Shown: positions 6,133 through 13,370, counted from the stretch's first letter. The stretch is DNA of 13,370 nt from Nitrospirota bacterium (GCA_020355985.1 CP070628.1:797275-810644), one strand, 5' to 3'. Notes: generated by a model not told the origin, from the sequence alone. Translations and numbers: made by a program.

Positions 6133-6885
6133 TCAAGAAAATGATGAGGATGAAGAATCATTGAGCAGAAGTGGCACTAACTCTTTAGCACGTCCCTGAA
6201 AAGACACATCAACGATTGAAGAGTTGGGTGTGGGATCTAGGTTCAATTCTACGACCAAGGCCCCATGGTCTTTGGCCACAGGGGCAAACGAGGCTGCGGG
6301 ATAGACGACGCCCGATGTGCCAATAATCAACAGAATGTCGCAACGTTGCAAAGCCGCGTAACTATATTCGAGGTCTTCCGGCGCTAAAGACTCACCAAAC
6401 CAGACTATGTGTGGCCTCAACAACTCCCCACAATCAGCACAGCTTGGTGGAAAAGGTAAAGGCACTTCATGGTTCACTTTATTTTTATGGCATTGGGTAC
6501 ACCGTACTTTCCAGATATTACCATGAATTTCTGAAAGGTGTTGTGTGCCGGCTGCGGCATGGAGGCCGTCAACATTTTGGGTAATAATCCAAAAATCTGG
6601 AAGCTTCCTTTCGAGTTGGACGAGGGCCTCATGGGCTGGATTGGGTAATTTCGTGGCAAGTAATTCACGTCGCCAGTTGTACCATTCCCAGACCAATTTG
6701 GGGTCGCGGGCAAAGGCATCGGGTGAGGCCAGTTCTTCCGGCCGAAAATTTTTCCACAACCCCTCAGGTCCTCGAAATGTGGGTACACCGCTGTCGGCTG
6801 AAATCCCAGCACCAGTCAGCACTGTCACCGATTGAGCCTGCTGAATTCGATCCCGCACATCAAGTATGGTGAATTTGTTTGACAT
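6133..6885 (-). CDS. cobB: Sir2-family NAD-dependent protein deacylase (CobB-like)
   Basis: A 250-residue sirtuin that removes acyl groups from lysines using NAD, yielding O-acyl-ADP-ribose and nicotinamide. Visible: GAGISADSGVPTFRG (26-39) for NAD, TQNVDGLH (102-109), catalytic His121 in EIHGN, zinc cysteines 129/132 and 149/152, and GTSGVVYPA (189-197). Tyr69 and Arg72 (WYNWRR) form the Y-x-x-R pair that in SIRT5 and E. coli CobB binds the carboxylate of succinyl- or malonyl-lysine, so desuccinylase activity is predicted. The tail is serine-rich (SSSSSFS). It is 67 bases upstream of the ThiS-like gene on the same strand and may begin the operon or be independent. Confidence 0.93.
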   Translation of the reverse strand: MSNKFTILDVRDRIQQAQSVTVLTGAGISADSGVPTFRGPEGLWKNFRPEELASPDAFARDPKLVWEWYNWRRELLATKLPNPAHEALVQLERKLPDFWIITQNVDGLHAAAGTQHLSEIHGNIWKVRCTQCHKNKVNHEVPLPFPPSCADCGELLRPHIVWFGESLAPEDLEYSYAALQRCDILLIIGTSGVVYPAASFAPVAKDHGALVVELNLDPTPNSSIVDVSFQGRAKELVPLLLNDSSSSSFS

Positions 6886-6956
6886 AGCCTAGCGTTTCAT
6901 TGCCACAGAGAAACAGAGAATCCAAACATAAATCCTGGAACGAACATTTGCAAGAA

Positions 6957-7077
6957 GGGAATGTTGAAAAAAGCCGCCAGCGGCGTTCTCGCCATTTTGC
7001 CGTGCTCACGTACTGGAAGTACGATCCGCGCGTCAAAATCGCTGCGGCCTTGCTGGACGACTTTTTTGATCATTCCC
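6957..7077. repeat. 121-bp imperfect inverted-repeat element (REP/MITE-like)
   Basis: The left arm (6957-6999, GGGAATGTTGAAAAAAGCCG onward) is largely complementary to the right arm (7034-7077). The reverse complement of the right arm begins GGGAATGATCAAAAAAGTCG and both end in ATTTTG. The centre adds a perfect six-base stem CGTACT/AGTACG (7009-7014 and 7018-7023) around the loop GGA. The whole unit can fold into one long hairpin or cruciform. The start of a second copy is at 13348-13370. An 80-codon frame across it (6897-7139) looks spurious. Such elements are usually non-autonomous and multicopy; no transposase is present here. Confidence 0.8.
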
Positions 7078-7202
7078 GTCAAGCTACTGATAGTAAATTC
7101 TTCTAGGGCATATACGGGCTTTTTGGGAGAAACATTCAATAGACCTCAGAAGTTAAAAAAAGAGGTAATCAAATTTGAGTAGAGTCATTAATGTGGTAGG
7201 GA

Positions 7203-7208
7203 TATAAT
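7203..7208 (+). promoter_or_regulatory. Candidate -10 box for the DoxX-like gene
   Basis: A perfect TATAAT lies 45 bases before the DoxX-like ATG. The -35 position at 17-base spacing (7180-7185, TAGAGT) is poor, so the promoter is plausible but weak on paper. Confidence 0.4.
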
Positions 7209-7252
7209 CTTCCCCTAGGTTCCTATGGTTTTTCCTTTATGGCGAGGGCATT

Positions 7253-7603
7253 ATGAAAAAGTTCATCAAGACTGCACTCTGGCTAGTATTGGGGGTCATG
7301 TTTATCATGGCAGGAGGAGCCAAGCTCATGGGGCAACATTCCCAGGTTGAACATTTTGCGCAATGGGGCTATCCATTGTGGTTTTTGTATTTGACCGGGA
7401 TTATTGAAGTTGGCGGAGGAATTTGCTTGTTTATCCCGAAGGTGCAATTTTACGGAATTGTCGTCCTGAGTATCACGATGGTTGGCGCAGCGTTGACCCA
7501 TCTGAGGGCTGGCGAAATGAGCGCGTTTCCCGTGCCTGTGGTGCTTCTCTGTCTTTTGGTCATGTTGGCGTGGACGATGCGTCATCCGGTCCGAAAGAAC
7601 TGA
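7253..7603 (+). CDS. DoxX-like small integral membrane protein
   Basis: A 116-residue protein with four hydrophobic segments (roughly 5-23, 41-60, 64-84 and 92-108), matching the length and topology of the DoxX/DoxD-like family. A conserved-looking FIMAGGAKLMG lies at the end of the first segment, and GIIEVGGGICLFIP in the second, both typical of the family. The biochemical role of most members is unknown; some are linked to sulfur or thiosulfate oxidation or to redox stress in the inner membrane. A GAGGG ribosome site is four bases before the ATG. It is the only plus-strand gene in the middle of the window and converges on the next gene, with 20 bases between their stops and no clear terminator. 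Confidence 0.82.
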   Translation: MKKFIKTALWLVLGVMFIMAGGAKLMGQHSQVEHFAQWGYPLWFLYLTGIIEVGGGICLFIPKVQFYGIVVLSITMVGAALTHLRAGEMSAFPVPVVLLCLLVMLAWTMRHPVRKN

Positions 7604-7623
7604 ATATTTTTGCGAACAGCTGC

Positions 7624-8754
7624 CTAAGTTAGCGCAGAATCTTGGTTTGATAACACTGGAGATTTTAGTTGGTGACTCGGTCGATAGCCCAGTGCAAACT
7701 CTGTGATGGTCAAGCATGTGAGACCAAAAGGTATATACCCTGAATACCCTAGGATCGGCATTTCAAAGATCTTGAATGTATGGACGTAGGGAATGGTGTA
7801 TTCCCAATGGACCATGCTCTTGGCATTCCATAATTCCCACCAAAACCCACACATCAGGGCGGCCAGGGCCGAAAGAACAACCGGGCGCCAATCTCCTCGA
7901 GCTAAGCTCTGGAGACAACTCTTTCCCTTGCCAAGAAATTGGATGCCCACAAGAGCACAGAGCGGGGAAATCCAGAGTAGAGGATAGAGGATGGTTGGCC
8001 AGATTCCTATCAGCCCAAGTCCTAGGCTGCCCAAGCCAAGAAATATCCAGCCGGTTTTTTGATGAATCATCCAAGGGAGTGGGCGCCAATTTTTGAAAGG
8101 CAATGTAAGGCGAGAAAAGGTGGCCAGCCACTCATCGGTGCTGAGAACGGCTGGCAGGACGGTAGAAAATGCAACGGTAGTCTGGAGGATATATTCGAAG
8201 TGGGATGTGTGTGGGAGATTCACATAATGCCAATTATTTACGTATTGGTTGAGATATTCAAAGGCCCACCAAAATCCCGCGCTGAGCAGAAACAGATGGC
8301 AAAGTAACCGTGGCTGGTGAGTGATCATGCATTGGCCGGAACGTTGATAGGTGAGGGCATTCAGCACGAGAATATAGCCAAACCAGAGTAGGGGAAAGGT
8401 ATGAGGTTGCCATGGTTCAAACCAGGAAAACCGAGTCCATGCCAGTATCCATGAACTGGCAACCCAGAAAAGGGCAATCCATCCCCACCATGGGAAAGGT
8501 AAACGGTGAAAAGATTGATGTCTGGCTATGGCCGGCAATTGAACAAATTGCCTAATGACAGGAGCAAGAGTCGAAGCGATAAATAGGGCTAGCATTCCAC
8601 AGGCTAGCCAGGAAATCGACAACTCTCCAGGTTCTGTGGGTATTGGGAAAATGGTCAGATTAGGTGGGAGGGTATATCCAGCCAGAAGTAATCCTACCGG
8701 AGGCAAACCCAGAATTAAGGTCAGAAGAATTCCAAGGTAGTTGAATGGGAGCAT
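7624..8754 (-). CDS. Tryptophan-rich multi-spanning membrane protein with internal repeat
   Basis: A 376-residue integral membrane protein, unrecognised beyond a conserved hypothetical. About nine or ten hydrophobic segments are visible (for example 6-27, 48-66, 90-106, 120-135, 150-164, 188-204, 235-252, 256-272, 292-303 and 333-350). Two blocks resemble each other: GFWWAFEYLNQYVNNWHY (160-177) and GFWWELWNAKSMVHWEY (303-319). Each is followed by an F-E pair (186-187 and 330-331) and a hydrophobic stretch, pointing to an internal duplication. Tryptophan is unusually frequent, often beside acidic residues, which could line a membrane cofactor or substrate site. The start at 8754 lacks a good ribosome site. 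The next gene upstream on this strand begins at 9109. Confidence 0.72.
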   Translation of the reverse strand: MLPFNYLGILLTLILGLPPVGLLLAGYTLPPNLTIFPIPTEPGELSISWLACGMLALFIASTLAPVIRQFVQLPAIARHQSFHRLPFPWWGWIALFWVASSWILAWTRFSWFEPWQPHTFPLLWFGYILVLNALTYQRSGQCMITHQPRLLCHLFLLSAGFWWAFEYLNQYVNNWHYVNLPHTSHFEYILQTTVAFSTVLPAVLSTDEWLATFSRLTLPFKNWRPLPWMIHQKTGWIFLGLGSLGLGLIGIWPTILYPLLWISPLCALVGIQFLGKGKSCLQSLARGDWRPVVLSALAALMCGFWWELWNAKSMVHWEYTIPYVHTFKIFEMPILGYSGYIPFGLTCLTITEFALGYRPSHQLKSPVLSNQDSALT

Positions 8755-8797
8755 GGAAATCTATGGAAGAGCCACTTCGTTTTTTTCCTGCTTTGCT

Positions 8798-9109
8798 TTA
8801 ATTTCTTTCTTTATTGCATTTCCAACAGGTTGTGAATTCTTTTTGATGAACTTCCCCACAACTGACACAGGTCCATGCCGTGTTATCTAAAGGTGGAGCT
8901 TCTTCCCAGTCTTTTAGTAAGTTTTGTGCACGCTCAAAATCTTTATCCTGAAGAACCCACAATTCTGGAAATACTTCCACGAATGGTACTTCGCCGCTCA
9001 ACATTGCCGAACGTTGATTTTTGATTGTACAAGGGATTTCCTCTTCATCCAGCAGTTCCTTCCTGGATTCTACGTCTACTAGACTTTGGGACACATACAG
9101 TTTTTTCAT
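8798..9109 (-). CDS. DUF2007-like protein with C-terminal RanBP2-type zinc finger
   Basis: A 103-residue protein from the ATG at 9109, chosen because AAAGG lies just upstream and the sequence MKKLYVSQSLVDVESRKELL fits a domain start; a longer frame begins at 9142. Residues 1 to about 70 resemble DUF2007 (putative signal-transducing) domains: a beta strand, a helix, an IPCTIKNQ strand, VPFVEVFPELWVLQDKDFERAQNLL. The C-terminus has Trp79-x-Cys81-x2-Cys84 and Cys95-W-x-Cys98, a single zinc ribbon of the RanBP2 type. The role is unknown; small proteins of this kind probably bind protein or RNA in the cytoplasm. It stands alone with a candidate promoter and palindrome just upstream. Confidence 0.75.
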   Translation of the reverse strand: MKKLYVSQSLVDVESRKELLDEEEIPCTIKNQRSAMLSGEVPFVEVFPELWVLQDKDFERAQNLLKDWEEAPPLDNTAWTCVSCGEVHQKEFTTCWKCNKERN

Positions 9110-9128
9110 GATGAGACCTTTAAGAAAA

Positions 9129-9165
9129 ACACTAGAATTCAAGTGTTCTACTATTCTCTGTTCAA
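9129..9165 (-). promoter_or_regulatory. Candidate promoter with overlapping operator-like palindrome
   Basis: On the minus strand TTGAAC (9165-9160) and TTGAAT (9142-9137) are 17 bases apart and each matches four of six consensus bases. The -10 box lies inside ACACTAGAATTCAAGTGT (9129-9146), an 18-base near-palindrome with only the central-flank A/A positions mismatched. A regulator bound there would block the promoter of the DUF2007-like gene. Both boxes are only moderate. Confidence 0.3.
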
Positions 9166-9316
9166 GTAATTGTAGTTGGTTTTGCTTTTAATTGCATTGC
9201 TATGAAACTGAAAGGAAAAAGGACAAGAGTGGTGTGCGTGGAATGCGACCCCGGGTTCGGTGAAAAATTTCCTTTAAAGAGAAAGGGTATCTTTGAGGAA
9301 ATCTCTGGGCCACAAG

Positions 9317-10492
9317 TTAGGAATGGGTGAATTCGAGGAGTTCGGTGGCTTGCAGGCCTTGCTGAATGAGGGAAGGAATGTCCAACTGTTCTTCAACTCT
9401 GAGGATACTGGGGAGATCGCAGCGTGTGCGAGGGTGTTTGGGGACAAAGAGGGTACAGCAGTCCTGATCGGGTTCGATCGAGGTTTCGAACGATCCGATA
9501 GCTTGGGCTTGCTGGGAGATTTCTATTTTATCCATCCCGATGAGTGGACGGAGAATGGGTAATGTCGTTGCTTCATTGATGACGGCGATATTCTCCGGAG
9601 TTTGGGAGGCAACCTGGCCCAGACTGTCTCCGGTGACTAAGGCCCAGGCTTCCTCCTGCTCGGCAATTTTGGCTGCAATGCGAAGCATGAGGCGTCGATA
9701 AAGGACGACGCGAACGGGTGGGGGCGAATTAACGACAATTTGGCTTTGGATTTCGCCAAAGGGCACCAAATGCAGACGGGAATGCAGTTGGAAGGAAGTT
9801 AAGAGTTTGACGATATCTTGAACTTTTTCTTCGGATACCCTAGATAAATAGGGACGTCCGTGAAAATGGACGAACACGGCTTTGCAGCCACGCTTTAGCA
9901 TGCGGTAGGTCGCAACCGGAGAGTCGATTCCCCCTGAGATGAGCGAGACAACTTTTCCGCCTGTTCCGGTTGGGAGGCCACCAGGGCCATCTGCCCGATG
10001 GCAGGAGTAATAGGCTTCTGGGGGGACGAGCTCAACCAAGATCGTGAGATCTGGATTCTTTAGGTTGACTCGCTTGCCGGTTTGTTTTGCCACGGCGGCA
10101 CCAATTTCCTGTTCCACTTCCATTGAGGTTTTGGCGAAACGTTTGTCGGCACGTTTGGCACTCACGCGGAAGGTGTCATAGGCAGACGTCGGAAGGTTTG
10201 CTTGAATGGCGGTTTTAAGAGTCGTGATGTCAGGATTGTCGTGTGGGAGTGGGACTGACCGAGTCAGTGAAAAATTGACAATGCCAAAGACTCGCTTTAA
10301 TTGCTGTTCGAGACGAGGCCAGGCGGCTTCCTCTTCAAAGCTGACACGGATTCGCCCTTGAAGGGCCTCGACATGTACATGCGTGAGGGGCTTCAGTGCA
10401 CGACGTAGGTGATGGACGAGGCGGTATTCAAAGTGTTTCCGATTTCGTCCTTTGAGCGCCAATTCATGATAATGCACCAACACATGGAACAT
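9317..10492 (-). CDS. thiI: ThiI, tRNA 4-thiouridine synthetase (no rhodanese domain)
   Basis: A 391-residue enzyme that adenylates U8 of tRNA and inserts sulfur to form 4-thiouridine. Order of domains: N-terminal ferredoxin-like region (1-60), THUMP RNA-binding domain (about 60-165, with FRVSAKRADKRF) and the PP-loop ATPase with SGGIDS at 186-191. Cys345/Cys346 (DQDCCTLFVPKHP) match the active-site cysteine region. The protein ends about 45 residues later, so the C-terminal rhodanese domain of E. coli ThiI is absent, as in the Bacillus form; sulfur must come from another carrier. The start is taken at 10492, where ATG overlaps the trxB stop (TGATG) and MFHVLVHYHELALKGRN is the typical beginning. 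A longer frame to 10540 would overlap trxB by 49 bases. Confidence 0.93.
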   Translation of the reverse strand: MFHVLVHYHELALKGRNRKHFEYRLVHHLRRALKPLTHVHVEALQGRIRVSFEEEAAWPRLEQQLKRVFGIVNFSLTRSVPLPHDNPDITTLKTAIQANLPTSAYDTFRVSAKRADKRFAKTSMEVEQEIGAAVAKQTGKRVNLKNPDLTILVELVPPEAYYSCHRADGPGGLPTGTGGKVVSLISGGIDSPVATYRMLKRGCKAVFVHFHGRPYLSRVSEEKVQDIVKLLTSFQLHSRLHLVPFGEIQSQIVVNSPPPVRVVLYRRLMLRIAAKIAEQEEAWALVTGDSLGQVASQTPENIAVINEATTLPILRPLIGMDKIEISQQAQAIGSFETSIEPDQDCCTLFVPKHPRTRCDLPSILRVEEQLDIPSLIQQGLQATELLEFTHS

Positions 10493-11415
10493 CAGTGGGC
10501 AGCTTCTAAATACCGTTCGGCATCGATGGCAGCCATGCAACCGGAACCAGCGGCGGTAATGGCTTGCCGATAGTTGGAATCCTGCACATCTCCTGCCGCG
10601 AACACTCCGGGGATATTTGTTGTGGTGCGATAGGGTTGGGTGCGAATATACCCTGTTTCATCCATATCGATTTGCCCTTTGAATAAACTGGTATTAGGGG
10701 TATGGCCGATGGCGATGAAGACACCTGCTAAGGAGAGTTCTTCTGTTTGATTGGTTTGCACATTGCGAAGTCGGACGCCGGTCACCACTTCATCACCGAT
10801 GACTTCTTCCAAGGTGCTATTCCATTGAAACGCAATTTTTTCATTTTTCATGGCACGGTCCTGTATGATTTTGGACGCCCGTAATTTATCGCGACGATGA
10901 ACGAGGGTGACTTTTGAAGCGAATTTTGTGAGGAATGTGGCTTCCTCGACAGCGCTATCCCCACCGCCAATAACCGCAATTTCTTTTCCACGAAAAAAGA
11001 ATCCGTCACAGGTTGCGCAGGTTGATACCCCGTGTCCCATTAAGCGACTCTCGGAGGGCAGCCCCAGTAAGTTGGCTGATGCGCCAGTCGAAATAATCAA
11101 CGTTTTTGTTTCAAGGGTTTCTTCTCCATCTACCGTGATGCGAAAGGGTTGTGACAGAAGATCGACTTTCGAGACATGTCCTTGTCGGAATTGTGCCCCA
11201 AATCGTTCAGCTTGTGCGCGCATGTCTTGAATGAGTTGTGGCCCCATGATGCCTTTAGGAAACCCCGGAAAGTTTTCCACGTCCGTGGTCAGGGTCAGCT
11301 GCCCCCCGGGTTGTGACCCATCAATTAAGAGTGGTGTAAGATTGGCTCTGGCGCTATAGACAGCTGCGGTGAGTCCCGCAGGCCCAGAACCAAGGATAAG
11401 AACGTCATGTACCAT
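10492..11415 (-). CDS. trxB: Thioredoxin reductase (NADPH, FAD)
   Basis: A 307-residue flavoenzyme that passes electrons from NADPH through FAD and a dithiol to thioredoxin. The FAD loop GSGPAG is at 9-14, the redox-active CATC at 133-136, the NADPH loop GGGDSA at 150-155, the 2-phosphate-binding HRRDKLRA at 173-180, and the second FAD motif AGDV at 274-277. The standard HRR motif supports NADPH use, not the ferredoxin type. AAGGAG lies seven bases before the ATG. The stop overlaps the thiI start by one base. Grouping with thiI fits a link between thiol redox and sulfur transfer, though the pairing may simply be housekeeping. Confidence 0.96.
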   Translation of the reverse strand: MVHDVLILGSGPAGLTAAVYSARANLTPLLIDGSQPGGQLTLTTDVENFPGFPKGIMGPQLIQDMRAQAERFGAQFRQGHVSKVDLLSQPFRITVDGEETLETKTLIISTGASANLLGLPSESRLMGHGVSTCATCDGFFFRGKEIAVIGGGDSAVEEATFLTKFASKVTLVHRRDKLRASKIIQDRAMKNEKIAFQWNSTLEEVIGDEVVTGVRLRNVQTNQTEELSLAGVFIAIGHTPNTSLFKGQIDMDETGYIRTQPYRTTTNIPGVFAAGDVQDSNYRQAITAAGSGCMAAIDAERYLEAAH

Positions 11416-11473
11416 CGTAGAACTCCTTTGCCAATTGATGTATACGAAAAAGATAAGATTGTTGTATGCAGAA

Positions 11474-12106
11474 TCAAGTTGGGGACCGCTTAGAACCTCG
11501 TTGCCGCGCTTCTTTTTGATAGGTTCTATACAATGATTTCACCACAGGGCGCAACCGAGGACGAGTCCACGTTCCATCTAGGACGGTATCAGCATATTGA
11601 AGTTTCTGGCGGAGAGGCATTTGTTGCCTGATGCGTTTCAAGGCTTCAGTTTTCGTAAGGCCATCTCGATGGCAGACTCGAGAAATTTGTGTGGAACGGT
11701 CAGCCTTCACCACAATCACATGATCCATTCTTCGATGTGCTCCTGCTTCTATTAATAACGCAGCATCATAAATAATCACTGCCTGAGGAAAGGTCTTGCC
11801 AATGACTTTCGTCCGTGTGGCCTGTTCGCGAGCCACTCGAGGATGAAGGATATTTTGGAGGACTTTCAATTTTGAGGGTTTGTGAAACACGACTTGGGCA
11901 AGGGCTTGCCGATTGAGCGTTTTATCCGAATGAAACACCCCATTTCCAAATTGTCGCTTAATCTCTTTCCAGGCAGGTTTTCCTGGCATGACAACATCTC
12001 GGGCCAGTTGGTCCGCATCAATGACTTGTGCCCCGCAATCTTGAAAGAGGCCGGCTATTGTTGTTTTTCCAGCACCCAAACCACCAGTTAATCCCACTAA
12101 GACCAT
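11474..12106 (-). CDS. coaE: Dephospho-CoA kinase
   Basis: A 210-residue kinase for the last step of coenzyme A synthesis, phosphorylating the 3-prime hydroxyl of dephospho-CoA. The N-terminal P-loop GGLGAGKT is at 8-15, followed by VIDADQLARDV, and later the characteristic HPRVAREQ and LLIEAGAHRRMDHVIVV segments. The start at 12106 gives the usual MVLVGLTGG opening; an in-frame ATG at 12124 would add six residues, and neither has a good ribosome site. A basic C-terminal tail (KEARQRGSKRSPT) extends beyond the core. It precedes trxB by 58 bases on the same strand and is divergent from the beta-helix gene. Confidence 0.93.
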   Translation of the reverse strand: MVLVGLTGGLGAGKTTIAGLFQDCGAQVIDADQLARDVVMPGKPAWKEIKRQFGNGVFHSDKTLNRQALAQVVFHKPSKLKVLQNILHPRVAREQATRTKVIGKTFPQAVIIYDAALLIEAGAHRRMDHVIVVKADRSTQISRVCHRDGLTKTEALKRIRQQMPLRQKLQYADTVLDGTWTRPRLRPVVKSLYRTYQKEARQRGSKRSPT

Positions 12107-12268
12107 GATGTTCAACGATAGCATAGAGGATGACGGGCAACAATCAAGAGAAATAACTTTTGCCTCAGCTTGACCCTGCCGAATATCATCAGGTATGTGA
12201 GTAAAGAGACCGATGAATAGCGGTCAATTTCCACATACTCCAATCTGTAAATAATGAGGCGAGCCGAC

Positions 12269-13327
12269 ATGAATGGATCCCGTTTTCTGATGCCAGCGAG
12301 AGGGTATTTCTCCTGTGTAATCGGCTTACTTGTCCTGCAGGTTTGGGGACTGGGTCTGGGCATCGCTCAAGGAGAAGAAACATTCCCACACACGACTGCC
12401 AGCGTGTGGCAGGTCGCCAGAGATGGATCAGGACAATTTACCTTGATTCAAGAAGCGATTGATCAAGCCTCATCGGGAGATACGATTTTAATTAAAGCCG
12501 GGACCTATGCCGAAGATGTGACAGTTCATAGCAAAGATCACCTGACCATTGTTGGAGAAGGGCGTGATCAGGTGTTCATTACTGGAGAAAAACGAGTGGG
12601 CTCATTACATATTGGGAAATGGCCGTATGGGGCAACTAATGTCACTATTCAAGGATTGACGGTTTTTCAGCATGGTGGGTTGGGTGTTGGGATTTTTAAT
12701 GGAAGTGGCGTGTCTCTCAAACAGATTTATGTGAAAGGGATGGTATTTAGTCAACAAGTAGAAGGAGTCCACATCGAAGACTGTATCATTGAGCATAGTG
12801 AGACCACTGGTCTGGCCTTTGCGAATTCCACTGGTACACTCATTGGGAATACCATTCGCCATCATGACCATGGTGTCGCTCTTGGAGGAAATACGAAGGT
12901 GACTCTTCGACAAAATGTGTTCTCTGACAATCTCTTTGAGGCCGTGCTCATGACTGATGAATCTAGCGCCACGGTCATTCAGAATACGTTTGTGCGGAAT
13001 GGAGGAGGCCTTGCCTTTCATGATAAGGCAGAGGCTGTTGTTCGCGGAAATATTATTGGGCATAGCAAAGTTGGATTCTTGTTTGCTCCTCAAAGCCAGA
13101 CGACATTGGCGTTCAATGCGCTCTATGACAATCAAGGCGATTATCTGTTAGATGGGACGCCACCCATTCCTATCCCTCAGCGTGCCGGGAAGACTGATGT
13201 GAGTTTGGCCCCTGGTTTTGTGAATCCTCAAGGCGATGACTTTCGTTTGCGGCAAGATTCCTTGTTACTCCATATCGGAGAATTTCCTTATTTGGGCGCA
13301 CTTCCCCCCCTTACTCCTGCAAAATAA
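12269..13327 (+). CDS. Secreted right-handed parallel beta-helix (NosD/pectate-lyase-like) protein
   Basis: About 352 residues from the ATG at 12269, preferred over 12254 because GAGGCGAG then lies about five to nine bases upstream. A signal peptide (YFSCVIGLLVLQVWGLGLGIAQG) leads to a periplasmic or surface protein. The mature start, VARDGSGQFTLIQEAIDQ then GDTILIKAGTYAEDV, is the classic opening of pectin-lyase-like helices. Repeating coils follow (VTIQGLTVFQHGGLGV, VHIEDCIIEHSETTGLAF, TLIGNTIRHHDHGVAL, TVIQNTFVRNGGGLAF, AVVRGNIIGHSKVGFLF), each about 22-24 residues, as in NosD/CASH proteins. No catalytic residues are obvious, so binding or structural roles on polysaccharide are as likely as lyase activity. 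It ends in a plain loop region without an anchor. Confidence 0.85.
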   Translation: MNGSRFLMPARGYFSCVIGLLVLQVWGLGLGIAQGEETFPHTTASVWQVARDGSGQFTLIQEAIDQASSGDTILIKAGTYAEDVTVHSKDHLTIVGEGRDQVFITGEKRVGSLHIGKWPYGATNVTIQGLTVFQHGGLGVGIFNGSGVSLKQIYVKGMVFSQQVEGVHIEDCIIEHSETTGLAFANSTGTLIGNTIRHHDHGVALGGNTKVTLRQNVFSDNLFEAVLMTDESSATVIQNTFVRNGGGLAFHDKAEAVVRGNIIGHSKVGFLFAPQSQTTLAFNALYDNQGDYLLDGTPPIPIPQRAGKTDVSLAPGFVNPQGDDFRLRQDSLLLHIGEFPYLGALPPLTPAK

Positions 13328-13347
13328 CTCGCACATTTTCCTTTCTA

Positions 13348-13370
13348 GGGAATGTTGAAATAAGCTGCCA
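13348..13370. repeat. Start of second copy of the inverted-repeat element, cut by window edge
   Basis: GGGAATGTTGAAATAAGCTG, continuing to CCA at the window end, matches the left arm of the element at 6957 except for two substitutions in the 23 visible bases. It begins 20 bases after the beta-helix stop codon, so like the first copy it is intergenic. Confidence 0.7.

Noticed and set aside
6104..6137. TTGACT near the Sir2 stop as a -35 box for the carrier operon
   Set aside because: The base run at 17-base spacing (TTACGT) matches the -10 consensus at only two positions.
6897..7139. 80-codon minus-strand frame
   Set aside because: It runs through the inverted-repeat element, has no recognisable domain or ribosome site, and its sequence is explained by the repeat.
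7283..7717. 144-codon minus-strand frame
   Set aside because: It is antisense to the DoxX-like gene and overlaps the end of the membrane protein gene; composition is that of a shadow frame.
9268..9287. Terminator-like CCTTT/AAAGG hairpin followed by AAATTTTT downstream of thiI
   Set aside because: The stem is only five base pairs, mostly A-T, so it is too weak to call without support.
12605..13135. 176-codon minus-strand frame
   Set aside because: It is the antisense shadow of the beta-helix gene, whose frame shows clear repeating coils and a signal peptide.
1..13370. CRISPR arrays, tRNAs, rRNAs, transposase genes, phage or defence genes
   Set aside because: No regularly spaced repeats, no tRNA-like folds and no recognisable transposase, integrase or defence proteins were seen on either strand.

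Overview
The window looks like chromosomal DNA of a Nitrospirota bacterium, most likely a lower-GC Nitrospira relative. This rests on the overall style of the proteins and on a long inverted-repeat element resembling, from memory, one common in Nitrospira genomes. No rRNA or other marker gene confirms it. Most genes lie on the minus strand and are read from right to left.

The centre (about 958-6885) is a tightly packed minus-strand run devoted to protein-bound sulfur transfer. In transcription order it encodes a Sir2 deacylase, a ThiS-like sulfur carrier, a CysK-type cysteine synthase, a MoeB/ThiF-type E1 adenylating enzyme, a zinc-ribbon threonine-synthase homologue, a CysO-type MoaD-like carrier, a stand-alone NIL-domain protein, a second MoeB/ThiF-type E1 and a JAMM (Mec-type) metalloprotease. 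Several junctions are ATGA or TAATG stop/start overlaps. The expected logic is: the E1 adenylates the carrier's C-terminal glycine, sulfide converts it to a thiocarboxylate, a fold-type-II PLP enzyme transfers that sulfur to an activated amino acid, and the JAMM protease releases the amino acid. This resembles CysO-CysM-Mec of Mycobacterium tuberculosis and HcyS-HcyF-HcyD of Wolinella succinogenes. Three things stand out: both carriers have one residue after the diglycine (GG-Ala and GG-Asn), the CysO-type carrier is translationally coupled to a threonine-synthase homologue and not to a CysM, and there are two carriers and two E1s but one protease.

Left flank (1-957): the start of a minus-strand membrane protein running off the edge, with a good promoter; an AT-rich gene-poor stretch with an 18-base palindrome; and a small secreted protein of unknown function.

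Right flank (6886-13370): a 121-bp imperfect inverted-repeat element, a plus-strand DoxX-like membrane protein, a tryptophan-rich membrane protein with an internal duplication, a DUF2007-like protein with a zinc finger, then a minus-strand coaE-trxB-thiI group, and finally a divergent plus-strand secreted beta-helix protein. A second copy of the inverted-repeat element starts at the right edge and is cut off.
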